A DNA stretch of 64,000 bases from Streptococcus cristatus (GTDB taxonomy: Bacteria > Bacillota > Bacilli > Lactobacillales > Streptococcaceae), in contig NZ_VSJJ01000003.1 of NCBI RefSeq assembly GCF_008369405.1, positions 1 through 64,000 on the forward strand. Direction: 5' to 3'. The first letter of the stretch is position 1, and every line of letters begins with the position of its first letter. The notes below the pieces were generated by a model, which did not search any database, was not told the DNA's origin, and worked only from the letters and a program-made list of their open reading frames with translations. A program made the position numbers and the translations under genes. Below, piece after piece: positions 28,115 through 37,395 of this stretch.

Positions 28115-30610
28115 ATGAAAGAACTATGGCTGGAAAAAGAGCCTTCGGTCGTCTATGGCGGTAAAATCAATCAACTCATTCGCCTCTGTCAGCTGGGACT
28201 TTCGGTTCCTAAAGCCTTGATTTTGCCAGCAGATCAAGTAATGCCTTGGCTAAGAGCAGCTCTGCCAGAATACTCAGAACAGGGGCTTGCAGAGTTAATT
28301 CATCTGGGCAAGGAGGAGATAGCAGAGCGTTTGCAGCAGTATCCCTTGGATCCAGCTTGGCTACAGGAGTTAGCAGCCTTTTGCCGGCAAAATCAAGCTT
28401 ATATCGTTCGCAGCAGTGCCCTCTTAGAAGACGGACAGGCCATGTCATTTGCCGGTCAATATGACTCGATTGGCAACTGCCGGACACTATCAGAAATTGA
28501 GCAGGGCATTCGTTCTTGTCTGCTTTCCCTCTTTAATCCAGAAGCTTTGGCCTACTGGCAACGCCAGGGTCTGCCTGAGCAGGATTTTGCCATGGCAGTG
28601 CTAATCCAGGAGCAGATAGATCCTGACTTCAGCGGTGTCTGCTTTTCCCTAGACGTGGCGACCAATCAGGACCAGACCATGCTGTTGGAGTATGTAAAAG
28701 GCTCAGCTGAGAGCTTGGTTAGCGGTCAAGTCAATCCTGAGCAGCTGACTCTTTCTTGGTACAAGCCGGACTGGAGCCAGTTTGAAAAAGTTGAAATGCC
28801 TCTGGCAGTCTTGCAGAAGCTGCACGAGCAAGTTTTGCAGATTGTGGCGTATTTTGGCCGGCCGATGGATATTGAGTGGTGTGCTGTCCAAGAGCAAGTC
28901 TATCTGCTGCAGGCTCGGCCCATCACGACAGTGCTAACCAAAATCGACAGTGGTCGCTGGACGACGGCGAATTTTCGGGATGGAGGGGTGGCGGCTCAGC
29001 CCTGTCCCAACCTGATGTGGAGCCTTTACCGCCATTCTTGGCAAGAGGCGCTCTCCAGCTTTTTGCTGGCAATTGGCCTAGAGCCTAAAGGTGTGATGCC
29101 GCCGCTGATGCGTCTCCATTATGCTCGGCCCTTCTGGAACTTAGGCGTGGTCAAGCAAGGCATGGAGCAGATTCCGGGCTATATTGAGCGAGACTTTGAT
29201 GATGAGCTGGGAGTCAATAAAGACTACCAAGGTCAAGGTTTTACCAGCAAATTAAGTCCAGCCTTGCTCTTAAATTTCCTGCGGGTAGCCTTGAAAACGC
29301 AAAAAACAACTAAGAATTTTCTGCGCCAAGCGCCAGGCAAGCTGCAAGAGCTGCGTCAGCAATTTAACCGCCTGAATCAAGAAATACGAGAACTGAATGA
29401 CCAAAGCCCGCTTCAGCAGGTCGAGAGTCTTTGGCAATTAGTACTAAATCAGGCCTATTTAGACAGTGAGGGAACTTATTTTTGGCAGGCCTACATCAAT
29501 ACGGTCCAGCTGTCTATGAAAAAGACCAGTCTGCTCAAATGGCTGACGGTTGATGAATTTTTCCAACTGATAGCTAAGTTGGGAAATGTTTCGCATACCA
29601 AGCCTTTAGCTAGAATGCTGGAAGCTGCGGATCTTATTTTGGCAGAGGAGAAACTGACAGACGATTGGTTGAAGCTATCGGTGGAAGAATTGCAGGGACT
29701 GGCTGCACAATATCCTGAGCGAGCAGATTTCATCAAGATTCAGGATTTCCAAAAGGATTTGGGCTATCACTCGGCACGGGAGCTGGACTTGCGAGTAGCT
29801 AGTTATGAAGAAGATTCTCATCAGGTTATGGCAGCGGTCCAGCAGTTGATTGCTGATTCAGCGTATTACCAAGCGGCCAAAGCTTCGCTCAGTCCTGGCT
29901 CAGAGTCTGAGCTGGATTTGGCTCATCTATCTCGAACCAAGCAGAAAAAGATAGAAAAAATCAGTCAAGACTTGAGGAACTTGCTCTGGTGGCGGGAGGA
30001 GTTCAAGGATATTTCCACGCGCTATTACCACCTCATTCGCCAGATTAGCCTCAAACTCGGCCGAACCTATGAAAAGCGAGGTTTTCTGAAAAATGAACAA
30101 GATATTTTTTACATTAAGAAAGAAAGTCTGATTGCCTTTATGGAAGGGCAAAAGACTGCCGACCAGCTGCAAGAAGAAGCGGCTGATAATCAGCATTATT
30201 GCCAGTCCTATCGGAATTTTGAGCCAGCGGGGGATTTGACCGACAAAGAGATGAGTTTGGAAGAGGTAGCTCATGATAGTCAGGCTCTGCTGACGGGAAT
30301 GCCAGCCAGCAGCGGTCAGGTGACCGGCCGGGTTCGAGTTCTCTTGGATTTGGCGGATATTGAGACAATTGAACCGGGAGAAATTCTTGTCACTCGCTAT
30401 ACAGATACGGGCTGGAGCTATGTTTTTGGTATTATAGGTGGTCTTGTGACAGAGTATGGCGGGGTTCTTTGCCATGCTTCCATTGTCGCTCGGGAATGCG
30501 GGATTCCAGCTCTGGTCTGCGCCAAGAATGCAACTCAGCTGCTAAAAACTGGCATGCTGGTTACTTTAGATGGAAGAAGAGGAGAAATAAGAATTCATGA
30601 AGAAGAATGA
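28115..30610 (+). CDS. PEP-synthase-like (RPH-like) phosphotransferase 1
   Basis: This 831-residue protein has three parts. The N-terminal ATP-grasp domain of the PEP/pyruvate-binding type (about residues 5-310) contains YIVRSSALLEDGQ and SFAGQYDS and ends at YLLQARPITT. The middle region of roughly 400 residues is unassigned and helical. The C-terminal phosphohistidine domain carries GGVLCHASIVARECGIPAL, with His787 as predicted phosphocarrier. The PEP-binding barrel of true PEP synthase is absent, so the acceptor need not be pyruvate. The order ATP domain, middle domain, His domain is that of rifampicin phosphotransferase. The start is ATG 28115, 6 nt after GGGAG. The gene overlaps the next by 14 bp. 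In this context the substrate may be a lipid precursor, which is inference. Confidence 0.75.
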   Translation: MKELWLEKEPSVVYGGKINQLIRLCQLGLSVPKALILPADQVMPWLRAALPEYSEQGLAELIHLGKEEIAERLQQYPLDPAWLQELAAFCRQNQAYIVRSSALLEDGQAMSFAGQYDSIGNCRTLSEIEQGIRSCLLSLFNPEALAYWQRQGLPEQDFAMAVLIQEQIDPDFSGVCFSLDVATNQDQTMLLEYVKGSAESLVSGQVNPEQLTLSWYKPDWSQFEKVEMPLAVLQKLHEQVLQIVAYFGRPMDIEWCAVQEQVYLLQARPITTVLTKIDSGRWTTANFRDGGVAAQPCPNLMWSLYRHSWQEALSSFLLAIGLEPKGVMPPLMRLHYARPFWNLGVVKQGMEQIPGYIERDFDDELGVNKDYQGQGFTSKLSPALLLNFLRVALKTQKTTKNFLRQAPGKLQELRQQFNRLNQEIRELNDQSPLQQVESLWQLVLNQAYLDSEGTYFWQAYINTVQLSMKKTSLLKWLTVDEFFQLIAKLGNVSHTKPLARMLEAADLILAEEKLTDDWLKLSVEELQGLAAQYPERADFIKIQDFQKDLGYHSARELDLRVASYEEDSHQVMAAVQQLIADSAYYQAAKASLSPGSESELDLAHLSRTKQKKIEKISQDLRNLLWWREEFKDISTRYYHLIRQISLKLGRTYEKRGFLKNEQDIFYIKKESLIAFMEGQKTADQLQEEAADNQHYCQSYRNFEPAGDLTDKEMSLEEVAHDSQALLTGMPASSGQVTGRVRVLLDLADIETIEPGEILVTRYTDTGWSYVFGIIGGLVTEYGGVLCHASIVARECGIPALVCAKNATQLLKTGMLVTLDGRRGEIRIHEEE

Positions 30611-31229
30611 ACCTTTGTTTATCGGTGAATACGACAAATCTGTTATCCTGACCTATACGGGCGCTGCTTTTGCATTGTTGGCAGTCTATGCCATCATTCA
30701 GTCCCAGCTGCGGCTGGCCATGATGGCCTTTATCGTTAGCGGTATCTGCGACCTCTTTGATGGTGTGGTGGCGCGGCGGATGAAGAGGACTGAAAGTCAG
30801 AAACGATTTGGCATTGAGATTGACTCGCTCTGCGACATGATTAGCTTTGCGGCTCTCCCGGCTGTGCTCCTCATGACTCAGCTGCCCTTGGGAGCGGCCA
30901 ATATCATCTTGGCTGTCCTCTATGTCTTGGCTGCAGTTACGCGCTTGGCTCATTTTAACCGCTTGGCCAAGCATGATGAAGGATCTGCCTCTTATTTTGT
31001 CGGCTTGCCCGTGACCTACAGCGCCCTATTTTTCCCATTTACCTATCTGGTCTGTCAATGGCTGGCGCCTGGTTTCTTTGCTTGGGTGTGGCTGTGCTTG
31101 TCTCTTTTGCTGCCCGTCCTATTTGTCTACAACTGCCGTATTCCCAAGCCGAATAAGCTGGCCTACCTAGTTTTTGCGATTCTGGCTGTTGCAAGTCTGA
31201 TTGGTCTGGGGGTTCTCCCGCATGGTTAA
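30597..31229 (+). CDS. CDP-alcohol phosphatidyltransferase, phosphatidylserine-synthase type
   Basis: This 210-residue membrane protein has about six membrane segments. The CDP-alcohol motif is complete: Asp52, Asp55-Gly56, Ala59-Arg60, Gly72, Asp76 and Asp80. An 11-residue gap lies between Arg60 and Gly72, as in clostridial-type members. The FGIEIDSLCDMISF segment is typical of phosphatidylserine synthases. It would exchange CMP of a CDP-lipid for serine or another alcohol. Streptococci are not known for phosphatidylserine or phosphatidylethanolamine, so its presence is notable. The start overlaps the preceding gene by 14 bp and the end overlaps the decarboxylase homologue by 8 bp. Confidence 0.82.
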   Translation: MKKNEPLFIGEYDKSVILTYTGAAFALLAVYAIIQSQLRLAMMAFIVSGICDLFDGVVARRMKRTESQKRFGIEIDSLCDMISFAALPAVLLMTQLPLGAANIILAVLYVLAAVTRLAHFNRLAKHDEGSASYFVGLPVTYSALFFPFTYLVCQWLAPGFFAWVWLCLSLLLPVLFVYNCRIPKPNKLAYLVFAILAVASLIGLGVLPHG

Positions 31230-32094
31230 GGTCTATCAGAGAAAGACTGGCCAAGTAGTTGAACCGATAGAATACAAGGCGGGTCTGTTAGACACGCTTT
31301 ATGGTACTGCCTGGGGTCGCTTCTTATTGCCTATCTTGACTCGACCTAGTCTGTCTTATCTGCTGACTTTGAAAGACTACACTCCTTTTTCTCGCAAGAA
31401 AATAGCAGCTTTTGTGGAAAATTATCAGCTGAATCTGGCTGACTATGAAGATGGTCCCTATTCTAGCTTTGCGGCTTTTTTCCAGAGGAAAATCAAGCCT
31501 GATCTGCGTCCAGTCTGTCCTGACAGTCAAGCACTGGCAGTGGCGGATGCTAAGCTGGAGGCTTTTACCATCAGTCAGGACTTGCAGCTGACGATAAAGG
31601 GTCAGATTTATAGTCTAGCTGACTTACTGTTGGATGATGACTTAGCTCTGCTGTTCACTGGCGGAACAGCGCTGGTCTATCGCTTGGGAGTAGAAGATCT
31701 GCACCGCTATCTGGCTGCCGAATCCGGCAGAATTACCCGAAGACGAAAAATTAAAGGCCGCCTGCATACGGTCAGACAGGTAGCCCAGAAGCGGCGCTTG
31801 ATTTACAAGGAAAATAAAAGAGAATACTGTCTTTTAGAGACCGAGCTAGGGCCTGTCCTGCAGATGGAAGTAGGGGCGCTCTTGGTCGGCAGAATATACA
31901 ATCACAATCAGAACCATTTGGTTAGGGGACAGGAGAAGGGCTGCTTTGGTCTGGGCGGCTCAACTATTCTTGTCCTCTACCCGGCAGACACGATTCGCTT
32001 GGATCAGGATATCCTGACTTACTCAGACCTTGGAATAGAAACCCAGATTCAAATGGGTGAAAAGATTGGAGAAAAGCTATGTTTAAACGATTAG
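31222..32094 (+). CDS. Phosphatidylserine decarboxylase homologue
   Basis: This 290-residue protein belongs to the pyruvoyl-dependent phosphatidylserine decarboxylases. Diagnostic segments are FAAFFQRKIKPDLRPV, VADAKLEAF, the catalytic His161 in VEDLHRYLA, and LGGSTILVLYP near the C-terminus. The Ser of GGST, Ser247, is where self-cleavage should form the pyruvoyl group. All expected catalytic residues are present, so it should be active. The start is ATG 31222, overlapping the synthase stop. The upstream TTG at 31201 is a less likely start. Together with the upstream synthase it predicts a serine-headgroup lipid converted to an ethanolamine headgroup. Confidence 0.82.
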   Translation: MVKVYQRKTGQVVEPIEYKAGLLDTLYGTAWGRFLLPILTRPSLSYLLTLKDYTPFSRKKIAAFVENYQLNLADYEDGPYSSFAAFFQRKIKPDLRPVCPDSQALAVADAKLEAFTISQDLQLTIKGQIYSLADLLLDDDLALLFTGGTALVYRLGVEDLHRYLAAESGRITRRRKIKGRLHTVRQVAQKRRLIYKENKREYCLLETELGPVLQMEVGALLVGRIYNHNQNHLVRGQEKGCFGLGGSTILVLYPADTIRLDQDILTYSDLGIETQIQMGEKIGEKLCLND

Positions 32095-32978
32095 CCGTTT
32101 ATTATAAGGAAATGTTCCCTTTGTTGCCGCGCTTTTTTGTGGCTGCCATCATGTTTTTTGAGATTTATTTTGTCCTCTTGCTCAATGACGGAGTGACCAC
32201 CTTTCACTTTGACCATCAGGAGTTGATTGGGATTTTTACGATTTTTGTCTTTCTGATGATTCTGCGGATTGCGGACGATTTCAAGGACTACGAGACCGAC
32301 AGACGACTCTTTCCTCATCGGGCTCTGCCATCTGGCCGAGTGAAAAAGAAGGACTTGGCTATTGCCCTCAGTTTTATCGTAGCTGTGTCTGTACTTCTCA
32401 ATGTTCTATTTATGAACAATATCGGCTGGTTCCTCTTCCTCTATATCTACGGAACCCTCATGTCCTTCTGGTTCTTCAAGCGTGACAAGATTCAAAATTC
32501 TCTGCCACTGGCTCTAGTGACCCATAATCCAGTCATGATGATTTTGAATCTCTATACGATTTCCTTTGTCTGTTACAAGTACAATCTGCCTCTCCTGTCC
32601 CTACCGACCGTCTTGCTGGCCTTTACCATGTATTTTCCGAGTCTGATCTGGGAAGTCTGCCGCAAGATTCGGGCGCCAAAAGACGAGACCGAGTATGTGA
32701 CTTATTCTATGCTGTTTGGCTACAAAAAAGCCACTCGCTTTATCGAGGTGGTGACGCTGTTGGATATCTTGACCAATTTTGCTCTCCTCTGGAATATTTC
32801 CCATATCGGAGTGGTAGTCTTGGTGCTGAATGTTATCTGGATGACCGTCCAGTTTGAGCAGTTTATCAAGGATCCGACTCGCTTTAATATCCGGGAGCGG
32901 GTGGAGCGTTATACTTATATCACGGAGACAACCATGGTTCTGTCCGTTGCTGTTTATCTCTTGATGGGGGTACTTTAA
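32079..32978 (+). CDS. UbiA-superfamily prenyltransferase
   Basis: This membrane protein of 299 residues has eight or so membrane helices. The first Asp-rich motif is intact: DDFKDYETD with Asp66, Asp67, Asp70 and Asp74, followed by FPHRALPSGRV, the usual sequence after it. The second conserved region is RKIRAPKDETEY followed by FGYKKA. UbiA enzymes move a prenyl group from a diphosphate onto an aromatic or lipid acceptor. The archaeal member DGGGP synthase makes ether lipids. No quinone pathway genes are nearby, so a lipid acceptor is plausible but unproven. The start is ATG behind GGAG, overlapping the decarboxylase by 16 bp. Confidence 0.78.
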   Translation: MFKRLAVYYKEMFPLLPRFFVAAIMFFEIYFVLLLNDGVTTFHFDHQELIGIFTIFVFLMILRIADDFKDYETDRRLFPHRALPSGRVKKKDLAIALSFIVAVSVLLNVLFMNNIGWFLFLYIYGTLMSFWFFKRDKIQNSLPLALVTHNPVMMILNLYTISFVCYKYNLPLLSLPTVLLAFTMYFPSLIWEVCRKIRAPKDETEYVTYSMLFGYKKATRFIEVVTLLDILTNFALLWNISHIGVVVLVLNVIWMTVQFEQFIKDPTRFNIRERVERYTYITETTMVLSVAVYLLMGVL

Positions 32979-35455
32979 TGAAAAGAATCAAGCAGACAGG
33001 GCTTGACCAGGTCGGAGGCAAGGCCTATCATTTGCTGAAAATGCAAGCTGCTGGTTTGCCGGTTCCTGATTTTGCAGTGTTTGCTTTTGACTTTTTTCAA
33101 AAATCTGCCAGCTCTGCTGACTTGGAGCGGATGGAAGCAGCCTATTGGTCTGGAGAGTTGGACTTATCCCAACTCAGTCAGCAACTCCAGGATTGGGCCA
33201 GAGATCAGTTTAGTCAAGAAGATCTAACAGCGGCAGAAAGTTGGGTTCGTAAGGAATTTTTCCAGACAGACTGTCGCTTCGCAGTCCGCTCATCTGCTAC
33301 GATTGAGGATGGGAAGGCTTCATCCTTTGCCGGTCAGTTTGAGAGCCAGCTCAATGTGAAGCCAGAGGGGCTTAAAGAAGCTATTCAAGCGACCTTGCTC
33401 TCTCTTTATCAGGAGTCAGCTCTTAGTTATTTATTTGAGCAAGGACTATCGTTGAAGCAAGCGCAGATGATTTGCCTTGTGCAGGTCATGCAGGAGGGAG
33501 ACTTGTCTGGGATTTACTTCACAGCTAATCCCAAGGGCATTCTGAACGAGCACATCATTGTCATCGGTCGGGGCTTGGGCAACAAGGTTGTCGAGGATAA
33601 GATTCCTACAACAATGGTGACGCTTCATCCCAAGGACCAGCTCTTTTATACAGAGCAGACGAAGGACTCACCAGGCGTATCACAGGAACAACTCGAGGAC
33701 TTACAAGCCTTGGCTAGTCAGGTAAGTCAGCTTTTCGGACCCTTTATGGATATGGAGTTCACTTTTGCCAATGGCCAGCTCTATCTCTTGCAGGCACGAC
33801 CTATTACCACCTTGCCTGAGGGACGGCGGATTATTCTGGATAACAGCAACATTGTCGAGAGTTATCCGGGCGTTTCTAGTCCTTTGACCATTAGCTTTAT
33901 CCAGGAGGCCTATGCTAGCATTTTCCGCAGTCTGGCCCAGCGCTTGGTTGGCAAGAATGCCCCTGAGTTGGCTGCCTATGAAGCCACCTTTCAAAACATG
34001 CTGCAGCCGGTCAATAGCCGGGTTTATTACCAAATTCAGAGCTGGTATCAGCTGCTGCAGCTTCTGCCTTTTTCAAAGAAAATTATTCCAATCTGGCAGG
34101 ATATGCTGGGAGTACGAGAGACAGAGGTGCCTCAGATGCCGATGCACCTGTCTGCCTCTAAGCGCCTGCAAATCATGCTTCGTATCATCCGAGAGTTTTG
34201 GACAGCACCCAAGCAAATGCGGCAATTGGAAGAACAGTTTGCCCAGATTCAGCGCGAATACGAAGCGAGCTTTTCTCCCGACGCAGATGCGGAGACCTTG
34301 ATTGCCTTGGTCAGCAAGCTAAAAGAGGATATTCTGGCTCACTGGGACATTACACTGGTTAATGACCTCTATGCCTTTGTATATACTGGGCTCCTGAAGA
34401 AGTCGCGTCGCGGTGGGGCTGTTCAGGCTGAGATTGCGGGAATTGAGCAGATTGAAAGTATGCGTCCAGCTTTGGCTCTGCAAGCTTTAACAGCTCAGCT
34501 AAAAGCAGAAGAAAATGTAGCGATTAGACAGGCCATGGCAAGTGAAAGTCCAGCAGTCTTTCTAAGTCGCCAGCACCCTATGGTCCAAGAAATAGTCCAT
34601 TTTATCCATGAATTTGGCGATCGAGCTCCGGAAGAGTTGAAGTTAGAAACTCCCACCTTTCGAACGCACCCAGAGCGTCTGCTCAAGCTCCTGCTGCAAA
34701 TGTGCCAGCAAGAGGGGAAGAAGTTGGCCCCCCAGAAACTTGAAGAAGAGGTGCAAAAATCAGGCTGGTGGACGAATTTCCTTCGCAAGCGAGCCATGAC
34801 GGGTGTTAAATATCGGGAAAGCTCCCGCTTAAACCGCACACGGATCTACGGCATGATGCGTCAGATTTTCCGAACGCTGGGTCAGCAATTAGCCGAGCAA
34901 GGTCTGCTGGCTACGCCTGACGATGTTTTTTACCTGACAAAGGAAGAATTGTTTGAGCTGACCAGAAAGCCCAGAGATGTTAGTGGCTTGATAGCCGAGC
35001 GTCGGGAGAAGTTGGAGGCTGATAAGGAACTACCAACCTTTAGTCGCTATGTTTTTACTGGACAGGTCTTTGAGAAATACCTGAAACCGCAAAACCACAC
35101 CAGCAGTCATAATACGGGCAATCAAGCCCTACAGGGGATTGGCTGCTCACCTGGCTGCGTTAAGGCTCAGGTATTGATCGTGGAAGACGTACAAACGATT
35201 GAGTCTGCTCAGGACCGGATTATTGTGACCAAGATGACCGATCCGGTCTGGGTCTATCTTCTGACCCAAGCCAAGGGTGTCATTGCCGAGCAGGGGTCTT
35301 TGCTCTCTCATACTGCCATTATTTCCCGCGAGTTGGGTATTCCTTCCATTGTCAATGTCAGAGGTGCCTGCAGCCAGCTGCGGAATGGCGACTGGATTGA
35401 GATGGATGGCCTGACTGGCAAGATTCGACTAATCAAGGAGGAAGGTTATGCTTGA
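32978..35455 (+). CDS. PEP-synthase-like (RPH-like) phosphotransferase 2
   Basis: This 825-residue protein has the same three-part plan as the protein at 28115-30610. The ATP-grasp domain shows VGGKAYHLLKM, FAVRSSATIEDGK, SSFAGQFES and YLLQARPITT. A long helical middle region of unknown fold follows. The C-terminal His domain has EQGSLLSHTAIISRELGIPS with His778. Outside the end domains the two paralogues differ strongly, which suggests different acceptors. PEP-synthase barrel motifs are missing. The start is ATG sharing one base with the UbiA stop, and the stop overlaps the last gene by 8 bp. Confidence 0.75.
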   Translation: MKRIKQTGLDQVGGKAYHLLKMQAAGLPVPDFAVFAFDFFQKSASSADLERMEAAYWSGELDLSQLSQQLQDWARDQFSQEDLTAAESWVRKEFFQTDCRFAVRSSATIEDGKASSFAGQFESQLNVKPEGLKEAIQATLLSLYQESALSYLFEQGLSLKQAQMICLVQVMQEGDLSGIYFTANPKGILNEHIIVIGRGLGNKVVEDKIPTTMVTLHPKDQLFYTEQTKDSPGVSQEQLEDLQALASQVSQLFGPFMDMEFTFANGQLYLLQARPITTLPEGRRIILDNSNIVESYPGVSSPLTISFIQEAYASIFRSLAQRLVGKNAPELAAYEATFQNMLQPVNSRVYYQIQSWYQLLQLLPFSKKIIPIWQDMLGVRETEVPQMPMHLSASKRLQIMLRIIREFWTAPKQMRQLEEQFAQIQREYEASFSPDADAETLIALVSKLKEDILAHWDITLVNDLYAFVYTGLLKKSRRGGAVQAEIAGIEQIESMRPALALQALTAQLKAEENVAIRQAMASESPAVFLSRQHPMVQEIVHFIHEFGDRAPEELKLETPTFRTHPERLLKLLLQMCQQEGKKLAPQKLEEEVQKSGWWTNFLRKRAMTGVKYRESSRLNRTRIYGMMRQIFRTLGQQLAEQGLLATPDDVFYLTKEELFELTRKPRDVSGLIAERREKLEADKELPTFSRYVFTGQVFEKYLKPQNHTSSHNTGNQALQGIGCSPGCVKAQVLIVEDVQTIESAQDRIIVTKMTDPVWVYLLTQAKGVIAEQGSLLSHTAIISRELGIPSIVNVRGACSQLRNGDWIEMDGLTGKIRLIKEEGYA

Positions 35456-36521
35456 AATTAAACCAGTCAAACCCAATACAGCAGAGCTGGATGATTTTCT
35501 AGCCCTACCCAAGCAGATTTACCAGCCAGGCCACCTCATGCAGTCGGAAGAGGAAGAGTTAGCTTTGATTGAAGGCAGTCACCCGCTGAGTTCTGACTTA
35601 GATACTTATGCCTTTGTTGGCTATGAGGACAGTCTGCCTTGTACTCGAGGCCTTCTGACTTTCTATCCAGATGATGAGGCTGCTTACTTGGGATTTTTTG
35701 AGTCCATCAATAATCAGAAGATTGCATCTGTTTTTATCGAGCATTTAGCAGGTTTTGCTCGCAGTCTCGGAGCAAGTAAGATTATCGGTCCGGTACAGGC
35801 AAGTTTTTGGCTGGGCTATCGAATGCAGTTGACTGGAACAGAGGAGCTACCTTTTACTGGAGAACCTCATAATCCAGACTATTATCCTGAGCTATGGCAG
35901 GCTGCTGGTTTTGAGCTCAAGGAGCGCTATCTGTCCAATTTTTATCCCAAGGTCAGCAATCAAACTCATCAGGACAAACTGGCTCATCGTTTTGAGTCTT
36001 TTGAAGAAGCGGGTTTCACCATTTGTTCTCCCAAAAAGAAGGACTGGGAACAAGCCTCGCTGCAGGTTTTCGAACTTCTCAATCGCCTCTATCAAGATTT
36101 TCCGATTTATCGGTCTATTTCCAGTCAGCAGTTCAGTCAGATTTTTCAAAAATACCAGTATATTCTTGATTTTTCAATGGTTAAGCTGGCCTATAAGGAG
36201 AGCAAGCTAGCAGGTTTTCTGATTGCCATGCCAGACTACGGCTCTCTGGTCTATCAAAAGCTGACTCCTCTCAACCTAGCCAAGCTTTTCTGGACCAAGC
36301 GCTTTGCCAAACGTTACACGATTATGTATCTGGGAGTGGATGAAGAATTCCTGGGCTTAGGCTCTGCCTTGGCCTATCCGATTTTTAAAGAAGCACAGAA
36401 GCGACAGGCTTCAGCTATTGGAGCCCTGATTCACAAAAATACCGTCACGCGCCACTATGCAGCAGAATTGCAAGGGGACAAGCATGAGTACGGCCTCTTT
36501 GAGTTGGATTTGTCCTCTTAG
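35448..36521 (+). CDS. GNAT-like acyltransferase
   Basis: This 357-residue protein of the acyl-CoA N-acyltransferase fold appears to consist of two GNAT-like halves. The first half has the IIGPVQASFWLGYRMQ segment and HNPDYYPELWQAAGFELK. These resemble a family of large GNAT proteins found with lipid genes in other bacteria. The second half has YLGVDEEFLGLGSALAYPIF, the acyl-CoA binding loop region. The start is ATG behind AAGGAGGAAGG, overlapping the preceding gene. As the last gene of the operon it may acylate the head group or a precursor. This is a guess from context. Confidence 0.65.
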   Translation: MLEIKPVKPNTAELDDFLALPKQIYQPGHLMQSEEEELALIEGSHPLSSDLDTYAFVGYEDSLPCTRGLLTFYPDDEAAYLGFFESINNQKIASVFIEHLAGFARSLGASKIIGPVQASFWLGYRMQLTGTEELPFTGEPHNPDYYPELWQAAGFELKERYLSNFYPKVSNQTHQDKLAHRFESFEEAGFTICSPKKKDWEQASLQVFELLNRLYQDFPIYRSISSQQFSQIFQKYQYILDFSMVKLAYKESKLAGFLIAMPDYGSLVYQKLTPLNLAKLFWTKRFAKRYTIMYLGVDEEFLGLGSALAYPIFKEAQKRQASAIGALIHKNTVTRHYAAELQGDKHEYGLFELDLSS

Positions 36522-36545
36522 GTGCCAGACTATAGAATGATATGC

Positions 36546-36590
36546 AAAAAGCTCATGAATCAGCTGAAAAACTGGCTTCATGAGCTTTTT
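36546..36590. terminator. Bidirectional terminator at the end of the lipid-type operon
   Basis: AAAAAGCTCATGAA (36546-36559) is the exact reverse complement of TTCATGAGCTTTTT (36577-36590). It lies between the operon and the convergent nucleotidyltransferase gene and can serve both. Confidence 0.85.
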
Positions 36591-36603
36591 ATCTGTTGAA
36601 ATT

Positions 36604-37395
36604 CTAGATGGATTCTTCAATCAAGTGCTTAAGATTGTCTAGGAGGCTATCCAAGGCTAGGACCGCTTTCTGCTGATGGTCTGGCTGGTAGAGATGTTGG
36701 AAGTAGTCTTGGATATTGGCTTCAAAATTCCGAGGCAGGCGGGAGCAATTTTCTTTGGCATACTGGAGCATGCGCTTTTCGCCTGGATGGGGCTGCTCAT
36801 TGAGGGCAAAGAGGGCATCAAAGTAAGAGGCGAAAAACTCGCTGCTACGGTGATTGATACTGAGCAGGTCTTGGCGCTTGAGAGCTTTTTTGATCTGTCT
36901 TGAAAAAGCTGGCATCGCTTGGTCGAGGAGCAGGAGCTGCTTGCTGATGATATTCTTTTTCAACTCAGCTGGATAGGGCAGACTGTATTTACTCTGGAGG
37001 GCAGCATAGCGGCCGTCTCGATCGTAGAGAATCTTGCTGTGGACCAGATTGTACCACATACAGGTGGTGTAAGAATTTTGGGCTCGGTGCTCTAAAATGA
37101 CGGTCTGCAGGTCTTGGTCAAAGTCGTCCAGCGAGCGGTAAATCAGCTCAATCTCGATAACATTATTGAGGACGCAGTCGTCCTCAAGTTCCCAAAATTG
37201 ATTGCCAATTTCCATATAGGAGCAGTACTTACTGAGGATTTCTTGGCGGATGGCTGGCGCGAGAGGAGCGCTCAGGTAGACATAGACATCATAGTCTGAG
37301 TCTTGGTCAAAATGTTGCCCGGCCCGTGAGCCTCCTAGAGCCAGAGCTTCTACTTGCTCTAGTTGAGCCAATTCTTTAAAGAGATTTTGTGGCAT
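36604..37395 (-). CDS. Nucleotidyltransferase-domain protein
   Basis: This 263-residue protein has a minimal nucleotidyltransferase domain at the N-terminus. The motif is ALGGSRAGQHFDQDSDYDVYVY, with the GGS and the Asp pair that bind magnesium. A helical domain of about 150 residues follows, of the kind found in DUF4037-type or aminoglycoside adenylyltransferase-like proteins. The substrate is not evident; drug modification and small-molecule adenylylation are both possible. The start is ATG behind AAGAAGGACAAG on the minus strand. Confidence 0.75.
   Translation of the reverse strand: MPQNLFKELAQLEQVEALALGGSRAGQHFDQDSDYDVYVYLSAPLAPAIRQEILSKYCSYMEIGNQFWELEDDCVLNNVIEIELIYRSLDDFDQDLQTVILEHRAQNSYTTCMWYNLVHSKILYDRDGRYAALQSKYSLPYPAELKKNIISKQLLLLDQAMPAFSRQIKKALKRQDLLSINHRSSEFFASYFDALFALNEQPHPGEKRMLQYAKENCSRLPRNFEANIQDYFQHLYQPDHQQKAVLALDSLLDNLKHLIEESI

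Noticed and set aside
28115..30610. Housekeeping PEP synthase or pyruvate phosphate dikinase
   Set aside because: The PEP/pyruvate-binding barrel is absent, the middle region is unrelated, and the gene sits in a lipid-type operon with a second similar enzyme.
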